NCBI RefSeq assembly: GCF_000516985.1
Contig: NW_006917101.1
Coordinates: 62,001 to 126,000 of the forward strand
Direction of reading: 5' to 3'
Source: Pestalotiopsis fici W106-1
Lineage: Eukaryota > Ascomycota > Sordariomycetes > Amphisphaeriales > Sporocadaceae
Length of the DNA stretch: 64,000 bases
Part shown: positions 32,059 to 43,880 of the stretch, piece by piece
Position numbering within the stretch: the stretch's first letter is position 1
Layout: each line of letters begins with the position of its first letter
Made by a program: the position numbers and the translations under genes
Notes under the pieces: generated by a model
The model's database searches: none
What the model was told of the DNA's origin: nothing
The model's input: only the letters and a program-made list of their open reading frames with translations

Positions 32059-33750
32059 TTAAGCATCAGCCTTGATAGTGGGCGTCCTGCTTTTCCCCAT
32101 TCTCTCTGTTCCTTTCTCATAATCCTTCTTGCCTGGGATGACTCTCCAGCACCAGCCACACCAACTCCTTACCTGGCCGGAAACCTCTCTTCCCAGGATT
32201 TCTCCTCGATGCTTTTCATCCTCATATTCTGGCACACAGGCTCCCACTCGAATCATACTAAGTCTCTTCGTCTTGACCACGCCTCCAATGCCCTCAATCT
32301 CGTGGCGGAAATACCCAGGCCCGAGATGTGGTGGAGTCGGGGTACGATGAGAGCCAGGTGATGATGAGGGTGAGGGCATGGGACTCAGCGTATCGTTGTT
32401 GGTCATTTGTGACTGGAAGGGATGCGGGTTTGCTGGCGGCGGTGTGCCTGGATTGGACAGAACGTGCTCTCGCGCATCCGCGGCATCACAGTCGGTCTCA
32501 TGCTCACGTTCTTTGCCGCCGCAGCATTCAGCTTCCCGGCCGCAGATTACTCCACGATCGCCATCGCCAATTCCTGTTCCCACACCGCCAATGATGTCGC
32601 CATATTGATTCCGCCAGCGCCATATTCTGTATTCCATGGTTAGTGAGTCCTGCTTCTTTCATGGAAGACTACTGGGCACAGTTTTCCAAGAATCATGGGG
32701 TTCATACGACTGATAGTCACTGTCTGCACCGCGAATGCTTCTACCGCAGGGCTGACAGAGCCAAACACCTTCACTTTGGCATGTGCATACTACTCGCTTC
32801 ATGATATCTGCATCGATAGGTGTGGTTGCTTGCAAGGGAGGTTTTGTAAGAGCGCCGAGCGGCGCTTTGGTGCAACGAACGCAGAGGCGCCGATGTCTGT
32901 CTCGGAGTACTATCGGAGCTGGTGGCTTGATAGCACAATTCTACAATACGGGTTCAGTCTCTGGAACCTAAATTTACCCATGGGCATTGCATCCTCATTA
33001 TTTTGGAGGGATACAGTTATTCAAAACCGGCACAGTGAGAGGGGAGTGCTTACCCTACACACAACGCGAGCACAGCGTCGGCATTCTGCCACCATATCCC
33101 TAGCGCATTGCCCGCTCTTGCCGTTGTAGTTACTGCTGGAATTCCCCATGTCTTCCATGTAGAACCAGTTGCCGGCTCTGGCACGGTATCGGAGGGTATC
33201 ATCGGGGTCTAACTCGACGTCCTCGAACTCGCAGTGGAGAGTATGCGACTTGAGGGGTGTGCGGTACTGCAGAAGCGATGCGTGGATCTGACGGCAGGTC
33301 CGGGATAGATTGTCGAGTGAAATGAGGTCAAGAGATGAAGCAATAGCCATCGCGACTCTGCACCTTGTGTTAGTTTTGGCTTACATCCTTTTGCCCGGGA
33401 CCGCGAGGTTCCCGGGCAAAAGGGTGAAGCTTTTTTTGCTGTTGAGACAGGGAGAAAAGCATATTTGGGGTGCCAGCCTACGGATAGCATCCGAGAGCCT
33501 CTGTCATTGCATTCCTGAAGATAATCTGGCTTGTGGCCGGGTCGTTGGTGGTGCTGCTAGAGAGCTCATTCTTGTCCTGCCGCTTCGTGTCCAGACACTG
33601 CTCGACACGTGGAATAGGAGCATCATTGGCAACTCGCCGGCCGTCCCATTGGGGTACACCTAGCGGTTGCACTGGATGATTATATACATGATGTCCCTGC
33701 TGCAGGGAAGGTGATTCGTCGTCGTCGTCGAGATCAACAAAGATAGCCAT
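32059..33750 (-). CDS. F-box protein with Cys-rich domain
   Basis: Four exons (33750-33482, 33357-33054, 32940-32708, 32626-32059) encode 457 residues. The N-terminus is acidic (D-L-D-D-D-D-E-S-P). An F-box-like helix region begins across intron 1 (A-S-S-L-D-L-I-S-L-D-N-L-S-R-T-C-R-Q-I-H). It is followed by a Cys-rich module: C-A-R-D-M-V-A-E-C-R-R-C, then V-V-C-R-N-C, R-H-R-R-L-C-V-R-C-T, C-T-C, C-Q-P-C, and later C-C and C-D. The C-terminus has R-S-W-C-G-W-C-W-R-V-I-P-G-K-K-D. This order is shared with filamentous ascomycete F-box proteins I recall as uncharacterised. It probably recruits substrates to an SCF ubiquitin ligase, with the Cys-rich part binding zinc (inference). Introns are 124, 113 and 81 bp; intron 1 contains a perfect hairpin. 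Exon lengths sum to 458 codons including the stop. Confidence 0.86.
33387..33423. repeat. Perfect 14-bp inverted repeat in intron 1 of the F-box gene
   Basis: CCTTTTGCCCGGGA at 33387-33400 and its exact complement TCCCGGGCAAAAGG at 33410-33423 enclose a nine-base GC-rich loop. The transcript would form a strong hairpin within the intron. No target duplication or transposon ends were recognised around it. Confidence 0.92.
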
Positions 33751-35085
33751 TGCTTTTGGCAGTGGTTGCGTGTAAGTTGTCGTTGACGTAAGATAAGCAC
33801 AGGCAAAGATAACGGTGGGAACGAAAGATGGTAAAGGACAGATGCAACTAGGTGATTTATTGACGTGACGGGTTGATTTCTCTTTGGATCTTGTGCATGA
33901 AACAGGACATGAACAGCTTGGCCTCTCTTTTTATTTCTCGAGCAACACGAAACCCGAAACCTCGTGGCTGAGCAGGAGTAACAGACGAGAGCTTCCTTCC
34001 TCTCCTAAACCGGAGGCCGTGCTCTTGTATGGTAGCTCAGAAGGTAAAGGCAGGTGGGCTCGCAAGTGGGAACGAGACTGGACTCAAAGTTGGAGACGAA
34101 GCTCCCTCCTGGAGCACGTAAGGGGCCTCTGGCGCCAGTGGACAAGCTGGGGGTGGTTGAGACCCGCCCTGCCGTTATCTGATCCGTTGATTCCGCCGAG
34201 AGGTGGGGGAACTTAGCAGCTGAAGGACGCCAAAGACGCCAAAAACATTGGAGCTCTTTCCCGTCCCCTCAGGTACCAAGACAGAACACTCGCAAACTAT
34301 GAACAGTCAAAGTCCCTTTTCTCTCCTAACAAGGACCGCTTCGCTTCGGCTATTGCCTTCAAAAAGACATCGTGTCATGTGCATGGAGGTTGACGTTTCT
34401 CCCCAGTAGCGTCTTGGTGCTCAAGCTTTGTTTGGCTCCTTTGGGAGTTTCTCTTTGTCAAGAACATGCCGGACCTTGAACGTCTCGCGTCACCATTTGG
34501 GTTTAGGACTTACACAAAAGATCCACGATGCGCTACAAAATCGTCAAATTGGGGTCCCTTTTCTAGCATGGATGAATGGAGTCAAAGATTCTTCCATGAT
34601 CAGCGCTTGCCAGCGATCTTCGGAAATGCACAGCTATAGATCGTGAAAACTTGAAATTGGCATGTGCGTTTGTGATGAGATCGGACTGCGATACCGCTTG
34701 GAGTAGCTGACCGCATTTGCAATTGATATATGGAGTGCTCTTCCGTATGTGTTCCGAAGCTTTTTCTCCTCGCATCCGAGATCAGAGTTGGGTACTTGCT
34801 TCACTGATGGCGATAAGACATTCTTCTTTTTATATATAAGCCAAATGACTGAAAAAAAAGAGTATAAATTTATTCAATATATTGAGAATGTGGGTAAAAT
34901 GAGAGACATCATTACTAAACATCCAAGTTGATGGTATCCTTTCATGTGACAACCATTGTCTATCCTGCCCAAACTCTATCCATTAAGCCCAAACGCCGCG
35001 CAAAGCTCGTAACGACATTCATACACATTATGTATATTCTCCCTCCTCGCCCATAATTGGGAACACAGTAGCTTTATCCGAAAAA
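33751..35085. other. Gene-free stretch, F-box promoter and GT2 3' flank
   Basis: About 1.3 kb upstream of the F-box gene and downstream of the glycosyltransferase stop. The last 250 bases (34800-35050) are AT-rich and probably part of the glycosyltransferase 3' untranslated region. Nothing coding seen. Confidence 0.45.
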
Positions 35086-37967
35086 CTACCAGGCAAACAC
35101 CATCAGGGCAGGGTTGAGCGCCACTGGCAGCAAGAAGTGCGTGATCGTGCAGCTTCCCAGTGGCCAGATGGCCGCAAAGTCGTTGATGCGCCATTGGTAT
35201 GGAAAGACAAAGGAACCGCAAACCATAAGGGCGGTCATAAGGAGAACAAAGATAAAGGTACCCTTGAATCGCTTGAGCAGTCTCGGAATCTCCTCGACAA
35301 AGTTGACGTCTTCAATTTCCTTGGCCGTGGCGCCCCAGTTCATCTCAATGCCGAAGAAGTGCGACAAGAGAGCCTGTGACACATGCAGCTGGATGCCGCC
35401 GAGGAAGATGGTGAACATGGGAATCCACTTCATATTGTTCCAAACTAGATAATGGGTGTTAGCATCTCTGTGTTTGCGCCATCATCGTTTGGATGACGTA
35501 TAAGGGGTCAACTTACAGGCTGCGAGCAGTCCTTGCTCATTGAGTCTGTATCGGAGAATTGCAAGAGCAAAGTTGCCAAAAGCTGTGAATACGACAATGA
35601 TCGAGACATAGATAGCAAACGAATCAAGGTAAAACTTGTCCAGCAATCCAAAGAACCATCCAGAAATGAAGTAGTTCAACAAAGTGAGCGGCCAAGCAGC
35701 ACCAATGGCGTAGTAGGTACCGATGTAAGCAAGAATAGTGAGCTTCTTGGGGAGGGCGATGGACGAGCCGATGAATCTTCTAAACAAGGGGGTAAAGGGG
35801 CCGCGAGTGATCCAGTATCGAAGAGGATGGAACAGGAGCTCGTTACAGCCGTAGGCATATTTCTCCCATCTGGCCAGTTCGTCGTACACAGTAAGAGAGA
35901 CGCCCTCCTTGAAGCCATCCCCAGTGTACCCGGCGAAGCGTAGGGTGTAGCCTGCGCATTGAAGCTGCATGGATATTTCGAAATCCTCGGACACGTGAGA
36001 CTCAGACCAGTACTTTTCGTAACCATCCTCGTCCTGGTAGGCGACGGCATCTTGGATAGCTGACCACCGCAACATGGCATTGTGGCCGACAAACGGGCAG
36101 GCATCTCCATTGGCGACGGTGAAGGTGATGGCCGAGTAGATGAGCTGTGTAAACCAAGTGACACCACTTTCGAAAAACGAGGTGCTGACTTGCATGACGC
36201 CCGACGTAAACTGCAAGATGGCCACCTCGGGTGATTGCTCCATTTCGCTGACAGCATCCAGAAGACAGTCCCCAGGCACACGTGTGTCAGAATCAATGAT
36301 CAGAATGTAGTCGCCAACGCGAATGTTGCCTTCAGCCCAGGTTCGGCCCTCATCCTCCTGAATGACCTCGTCGAGGCACTGGTTGTAAGCTGCGTTTTCG
36401 TCATCCTGAGACCAGGTCGGTGCACGTGAGACTTGAAGCAGTTTATCTTCGACACGGTTGCTGACCATCAGGGCGTAGTTCATGTTCGAGGCCTTCTTGA
36501 ATTTTCCTCGTCGCAGGAAAACGCTTTCACCCTCGGCAGGCTTGGGGTTGTGCTTGGGTCTGGACACCCAGCCAATGTTGTTTTCCTCGTAGAACTCACG
36601 GCGCGCCTCGGCCTGCTCCTCAGTAATCAATTGCATACCATCATCATTAATGAAGATATTGGCCGTGCCACCTTGCATCTCATAGGTTGAAATGGCCTGC
36701 TTGACTGAGGCGATCGTGGGCTTGATGACACCGTTGAGACCCTCCTTGTAGACAGGCATCTGAATTGTAACGTGAGGCAGGGCAGTGAAGTTGCGGTCCA
36801 AACGTCTTGGTGCCTTTCCTGAATAGTATTTGGAATTCTTGTCCACAGCAGAAATGGGCCCAAAGACCTCGAATAAGTTGACAATGATTGTCTGGAAGAA
36901 GAACAGAGAGATAAAGATCTGCACAGGGACCACAGCAAGAAGAGCCAGTCGGGTATAGGAGCCGTCCACAGAGAGCTCGTATACGATATTGCGGAGACCT
37001 ACACCGACGCAAGTAATCGAAAGTGCCATTGTGAGTCCGACAATCATGGCGCTGGTCAGCTTGGTCTTCCTGACCTCCCCATCGAGGGAAGCTTCGAGAT
37101 CGACGGCCGATACGCCAACCTCGACCTGATTCTTCTCATCATCCTCGTCTTCATCGTTGCCAGTGCCCCAGATCATTCTCATCAACTGTCGCTCAATAGC
37201 TTCTGCTCTGGGCAGCAGTTTTTGAGGCTCGTCTTCCCAGACGACTAGTATGCCGGAATCCTGAATAAAAGCAGCAAAGTGATGCTTTTGGCAGCGGGGA
37301 AGGTCGGTCATGGTTGCCAGGACCTGCAATCGGAGGCCATCGGGCAAGGGGATGTAATCGAACGCGCTTCTCCTGGAGCTCAGAATTACATTGACAACTC
37401 TGGTATTTACCGTCATGGCACACTTGATGTATTGTTAGAACTGATCAAAAGCTTAGTAGTCGCGAAATCTGAGAGACCTACTCGGACGTTGAGTTGCATA
37501 GCCATGTCATGCAGGTTTCCTGGCAAGTCTCGGAGCTGTGGTGGGCAACAAGTATAATTGTTCTTTCCCTTCTTGATAACTACTCCTTCACCCGGGAGCA
37601 TACCAGTCACGTATTGTTTCTCCATTTGTCGTTGATAGAGCCAGCTGCACATGACATCTGTCTTGACATCAAGCAGACTGTCTCTTGCCGTGTTTCGAAA
37701 GTCACCGGCTGGGTAGAGTGTTCGCCGAGAATAGATCGAGCCTGGACGAGAACCATAAGGACTGCCGTTACCGCTGGGGGTCAGCAGGTCGGGTGTTCCA
37801 GGGATAGGAGTAGGCCTGGGAAGAGGAGGACTCGTCTTTCCAGACGGACCAACATCGGTCATGGCCATGGCAGCGGTGTCGGTGATCGATATCGTCTTGA
37901 CATGTCCCTTTTCTTCCTCCTTCGCGTTGGCCCCCTTGCCGGGAGTAAAGTATGACTTGAGGCCCAT
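35086..37967 (-). CDS. Family 2 membrane glycosyltransferase of filamentous fungi (ZtGT2/FgGT2 type)
   Basis: Three exons (37967-37482, 37422-35517, 35444-35086) encode 916 residues. The first ~165 are polar and Pro/Ser-rich. Two membrane helices near 290-350 precede the cytosolic catalytic domain, and five or so helices follow it, the layout of processive GT2 enzymes such as cellulose, hyaluronan and chitin synthases. Catalytic motifs are in place: D-D-G (Asp422-423), D-S-D (539-541), S-E-D-F (Asp642) and downstream R-W-E-K-Y-A-Y-G-C. The N-terminal M-Q-L-N-V-R-C-A-M-T-V-N-T-R and L-P-R-C-Q-K-H-H-F-A-A-F-I stretches match the conserved fungal GT2 protein that, in plant pathogens, is needed for hyphal growth on solid surfaces. 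It probably extrudes a cell-surface polysaccharide of unknown identity. It is not a chitin synthase: the Q-R-R-R-W motif is absent. Confidence 0.92.
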
Positions 37968-40900
37968 GTTGTCTACTTTGAATCGCAAGTTGCTATGAAC
38001 GAAAGAAGGCAAATGCAATGAAAGATGGACAAAAAAACACTTTCCAGTGTTATGCCGTCGAGGCAGGATGGCACTCGTGAAAACAGTAACAACGACAGAA
38101 GGATGGGAAGGAGGAGGGGAGGATTATCTCGAAACTAAATCATTGGGCTGTTGGCAGGACCTTCTTCATAGATACATGGATATAACCCGCCCAGACGCAC
38201 CTCGACCAGAAAGCTACATGCTCCGGGGGGGCATAGGCGGCGGACGTCCCGGTCTATTGGCGCCCTATTGCCTATCATGGTCTGGATACGCACAGAATAA
38301 TGGTAATAGACGCCGGCGCTTTTTTTTCCCTCTCAGGCTCCGGCAACCCGGCCAGGTCCTCGTCTAGTCTCTGCTGAAAACACGATAAGCTAGTAAATAC
38401 TCTGCTTGCAAGGGACACCAAAAGGGTCCAGCCAGCGGCGATATATTGTGTACATCCAATACAAAGCCCCCCACTAGGGACAGGGGTGGTCAGGTATGGC
38501 ACCGAGATATGGGACCGTGCTGGTTGACTGGTGGAACATGTGCGGAAGTACCAGTACAGATGCTTCCCATCATCAGATCTGGTGCAGGAAATATAATGAT
38601 GACAACCACGTCGCTGATGGTAGGGCAGCCACACGCTGTAACCTCAGCGACGCAATGACATAAGATGAGAGGCTGGCAAGACTCCAAGCTCTACAATACC
38701 ATCTCGGGAGGTGCGAAAATTGCGAGACAGTCCACCATCTTAGGTCGAGATAAGGCCAACTTTGGTTTGCCTCCCCAGGCATGCGCGAGACATACTACTA
38801 CGCATGCCTACCTTAGGGAGTTAAGCATACTTCTTCGCTCCAAGAGTATACACTTGGAGCGTGTCCTGTAATGGTGCTTCAATAGAAGGATAATGACCTA
38901 GCCAAAAGAGAAGGAGATCCGTTCTTCATGTGTGCTGACGGCGGAAAAAAAAAATTTAAGCTGAATGTAGCCCGTAGACAATGCATGCACCAGGCACAGC
39001 GGTACGAGCACGGCAAACATGCCCTGAAAGCTAATCCTGCATGCTGCAAGCGTCGCTAGATCACGCCAGGCTGATCAACTGGCTGATTGGATTTCCGAAG
39101 GCCGTCCATGCCTGAAGGAGGGCGAGGATGACCACGATACGAAAAGGCCAAGTCCTTCTAGATGCAACGCCAAAAACAAGCATCCCACGTCTCGTCGCTG
39201 ATCGGAGAATAGAATGCTGACAGCTTTGCCCGCACTCAAAATGTCAGCATGAATCAAGAACGAACCTGGAGCAGGACAAACGATTATGTCGTCATGATTA
39301 TAGAATCAATTATAGTACCTCGAGTCATCGAGCCAAATGAGCGCTCCACGAACGGTGGTGGTAATAGTAGAAGAAGAAGCCTCTTTCACCTAACCTAGAC
39401 ACTTACTTAGGCGGATCCCTTGACCTGAAGATGTAAGCTAGGGCCAAACGCACGAAGCTCTGTTTGTCGAGATGGGCTGAGACCATGACTGGCCAATACC
39501 CTGGGAGATGGGCCATTACAATGTCTGACAGGCTGCCAGGGTGCTGCGAGATGCAGTAGCGAGTACTGTACCTAGGGAATACGAGGCCACTCTCGAGTGT
39601 TATCCAATGTGGTGAGAGTTCCGAAAACTGCCAAGGCCCAACAGAGAGCAGAGAAGAAGCTTGCTGATCCAGACCCAAGAAACATTGAGCAGCAGCAGCA
39701 AAGCAGCAGCAGGCCCTGCGCGGTCGCGCCGTCGCTTATTAGCGTCCAAACTCTATCGGGCCCTTCCCGGATCGCCACTTTTTTGTGCACTTACACCACC
39801 TAAACTCACCATTTCAAACTGAAGCGTTCCTGAGCCGCTTGAGCGCGATATAGTAGTCGGTAGTTGGTGGTAGTAGTACTTTGTTTATTTGCCTAGTTCT
39901 CTATCCTAAAGTTTTAGACCACCGGCGAGAGTATCAAAGCTCGCTCATCTGTTCTTTCCTGGGTCAGCGGATGCGAGGATGATGTGATCTTTGGGCGTAA
40001 GTCATTATCTAGTTCTGCGACGCTTCTCTCGCTGCTGCAGCTATCTCATTTCAAGCTGCGATGCCACCCTACACATAGGTCGACTTCTGGGTCGGGGGCG
40101 CAAAACCTCGAATAACAATGGTCAATAAGCTCTTGCATCAGCAAATAATTGTGTGCGCGCGCAGTGCATATGGAGCATTATCAAAGATACCGCCTTTAAT
40201 GAGCATGCGGCTGGCGCCGATATCCCAGGTCTACATCCCAACACAGACATTGAACCTCTTTCGGTGCGGTGAAGCGCCGTTTTTTTTTCTTTTGAGCTCA
40301 TAGGTAGATAGCCAGCAGTGCACATGGTCCACATGAAAGAAAGAGCATTCATGAAACACATCCTCTCAGTTGGGTCACCGTTGCGGTATGACCTTCACGT
40401 CGATTGAGTCAGGTAAGACAAGTCCAGCTCGGAGAGCACGATACAATAGAAGTTCTCGACCACAATTGAGAGACATGGGGGTAGGCTCTGGCCTCTAGTT
40501 AGCAAATCTCACCAGTCTGATTTCGTTTCCTGATACCCTGCCTCGCAGGCAACCTGCATGATACCTATTAGACTCTTGCAGCAGTAGTGAGCCGCAAGTA
40601 GTCTGGTCAACCTGGGCTGGGCTCCATTAATAGCCTACTAACCACGGAAACAATAAATGCCATGGACTCGGCTAGGGTAGCTGTGGGTAGATATTGGGTC
40701 CTCGGCCTCTTTAAGGTTCCCCCATGGCCGCATCACTGCCGTTGAGCTTGCCTTGAAGCATGCGTTCAAACTTGTGTGTGGCGCCCGTACCTAAAAGGGC
40801 CCTGCCTTATCCATTGCCAGCTCATCACCACCTTTCAGCTGCAAACAATCGCCATCTACTGCTATCTTTTATTGCTATCTCTTGTTCCCATCTCGGCGGT

Positions 40901-43421
40901 ACTGCGATGCTTCTTCCCGATATCCAGAGTGGAGAATGGTCGATCAGTTTTTCAGCTCTCCCTTTTCGTCCAAGTGGTGCCATTTTTTGCGATTTCAGCT
41001 TCACTGAATGTCTGAAGATTGCGGATGCATTTCCATTCTCGTCTTTTACTGACACGTTCTAGACTTTGAGAGATGGCACCGCGAATGTCTCTTTCCACCA
41101 TCAACAGGATATCGTCCCGGAAGAGACAATTGCCGCTTCCATTCCTGTCGAGATTCGTAGATTGAGGCTTACCGTGAATTGCTTGCCTGCCTCGGTCACG
41201 GCATCATATCTTGTATTGGCAAGATGCATATGCCAGAATCATCAGAGCCTGCCAACCTGCCAAGAATTACTGCGCGCGCAACGTGAAGCCATATTGGACG
41301 GGCCTCAATATATATACCTAATGATAGACGAATCAAAAAGAGCCTAGCTCCGCCAAGCACTGAGAGAGATTTTGAGATGAATGATTCAACTGTACCAAAG
41401 AAACCAAAAAAAATTCAATGGAGAAGATTTCTACTCAGGATTGCATAGAATCATTACGTGACAGACGAATTTTCAGATTTAATTTATTGAAGTGGGATTG
41501 CTGCTATATTCGTACCTAGTAGGTATTCCGTCCACCCCAACCCCCAGCATCTTCATAAACAGTCAAATTGGAGACTTTCGATGTGATTGATCTCCAAGAA
41601 TGCCACGAAGCACGGGAATGCTACTCTAAATTTATTTATCCCCGTTTCTTTATTCTTGCATTCCTTCATCTCTTTGCATGAAAGTCGGCTCGCGATTTTC
41701 AGACTTGCTAGTCCAATCATAAAGGTCCGTGGAATTCTCCTTGGAAGCAAAACCAGATTAAAACCAGAAATAAACATGATAGTCAAACTACGGTATTGCT
41801 CCGTCTCAGCCAATCAGACTAATTATTTCCGGATGACTGCAGATATGAAATGTGCATTTCATCAATTTCCCCTCCACTGGGATCGTACAAAGCAGCAGAC
41901 AAGCAATCACTCGGGACTGCATTTACAGTTGTATAGGCCATGGCCGGCATATGAGGCGGATGTGACCCATATATGAGTTCCTCATCCTGAAATAACATCG
42001 GCACAAATATCTAGCCATGCCAACCAAAAGGACAGATTGTTTCATGTTACATTGTCTGGACTACAAGACCTTTACTTAAGTATGGGATCAACCTGACTGA
42101 GCCTCCTTAATTATCGGACTTATCAATCATAGCCGACTTAATGTTACATAACGATGCCGTTCCCGTCTACTGTTCCTGTAACACCAAATCTTATACAGAG
42201 TCAGTTACACCTTAAACTTTCGCCCATTCTTGTTCTCAAGCCGGCGGGTGAGCAAGTAGCCGTCAGCCCGTCCGGCCGAATATCATGAGGCAGACCAGTA
42301 AAAGTCCCTGTCGGAGATGCTGAGGGTGCGCCCGGGGACCGGATGCAAACACAAGCCTATTGGTTCGTTCTGATGTTGTGTTACAGTGGGGGGTCACACC
42401 GTCAGATGAAGTGCATTAGGGCTAAGCAGAAGGCTGTGATGATGTTTTCGAGATCACGAGGAACGTCTGCTCGAGAATTGAATTCTACAAATTTTGACCA
42501 AATAATATAACATGTAAGCTGAGGTTGAGGTCAGGGTACTATTGTATGTCAGATCCACCATGTAAGGACTATTGAGAGAGGCGAACCACTACCCAGTGCG
42601 GCGTCTTATCATTGTTCAATCGCTCTAGGGAGATGCATACGGTCAGATCTGCTTTTCAAGTCGGAAAATGTGAAACGCAACCTCTGATAAGCAGAGATAT
42701 TGACGCTGAAAATCATTGAAAATTGCTTACATATGGCTGATTACCATCAGCAGGAAGCCTTCGGGCAATGGGCAGGCAGGTTAATGTGTAGACAATGGCC
42801 ATTGAGACAGTTTCCCTATCGCACGCCGGTGCCGCGCCCACTGACTCGGACAAAAGAAGCAAAGTCATTCACCTACCACGGCTCCCTTAGCTACCTTAGC
42901 TACCAATAACTGCAAAGTATAATAATAACACTGAATCGATAGGAACAAAAGATGCCGTTGGGCCTGCAAAAAATGAGCTCGTGAACAGCACAATCGTCCA
43001 AGAGATGCCTCTCTGGAGGCTCACGAGCTGCCTTCTGTAGAAATATACCCACAAATTGGCGTCATTGAGTGGAGGCCCCGATGGAAAAGAGCTCCAGCGC
43101 GAGCGAGAGGAAAGAGCGGTCCCCGATGATATCATTCTCAATTCAATCAGACTTTTGGCAGTTTCTCACTTCTGTCGACTTTGATTTTTTTATTTTCTAC
43201 CCCTCCAAACTCATTGTCATTTGAAAAAAAGGCAGCTATCGTGAAACCATCTCGTGTTTGCTAAAACAATACGAACGGACACTGGCATTTGTCTGTCTTC
43301 TCTGCACAAACTTTTTTTTCTTGGCCCTGTCAGTGTTGATCGCTCCTAACAAGAAGAGACAGTCTCAAGAAGGCCCCTGCTTCTCTGCATCCATCCATCC
43401 TTCTTTACTTATCTCTGCGAG

Positions 43422-43426
43422 CCCCT
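43422..43426 (+). promoter_or_regulatory. CCCCT stress-response-like element upstream of trehalase
   Basis: CCCCT, the core of the Msn2/4-type stress response element, lies about 455 bases before the trehalase start inside a C-rich segment. Neutral trehalase genes are stress-regulated in other fungi, so the site is plausible, but a five-base match is weak evidence. Confidence 0.25.
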
Positions 43427-43734
43427 CCCCCGCCACTCGCCCTCTCGTGAGCGTTCAAGCCAGTGGCGGTCAACCTTTTCTCCTTTGTCTCCCTGACATA
43501 AGCTCCAGCATAGCATAGACTCAATTCATCTCGACAACCTTCTGTTCGGTCGCAGCGATACTTCACGATCCGACCTCGGTTGTCCTAGAGCCGCTCTGCG
43601 ACCAACATTATCCCTCCAAAGCTTCCACATAGCTCGATAAGCTGTATTGCCCAGCATTCCGAGTGGCATTCGAACTCGAGTTCCTCCGCCATCGAGTTTC
43701 ATCTCTCTTGTCCCCAAGATCCATCGAGTCCTGA

Positions 43735-43752
43735 CAACAACAACAACAACAA
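43735..43752 (+). repeat. (CAA)6 repeat in the trehalase leader
   Basis: Six CAA units about 130 bases before the trehalase ATG, probably within the 5' untranslated region. CAA repeats in leaders are unstructured. Confidence 0.85.
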
Positions 43753-43880
43753 AGCCATTGGATCGATCTCGATCTTGATCCTTTCTCCTCTGGCGCAACG
43801 GCTTACGCAATTGACTATCACTCGAAGCATTAAATTTAGCCATACACATCGTGCAGCGCTTTCGTGCACAGTTTGCAACC

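Larger units (their letters stand above)
37968..43880. other. Gene-free stretch, about 5.9 kb
   Basis: Between two divergently read genes. The left 0.5 kb should carry the glycosyltransferase promoter, the right 0.8 kb the trehalase promoter and leader (43.3-43.88 kb is C/T-rich). In between I find no reading frame with family features and no RNA gene. Parts (41.3-42.1 kb) are AT-rich; short CAG-rich stretches occur near 39690. No transposon protein remnants are recognisable. Confidence 0.45.
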
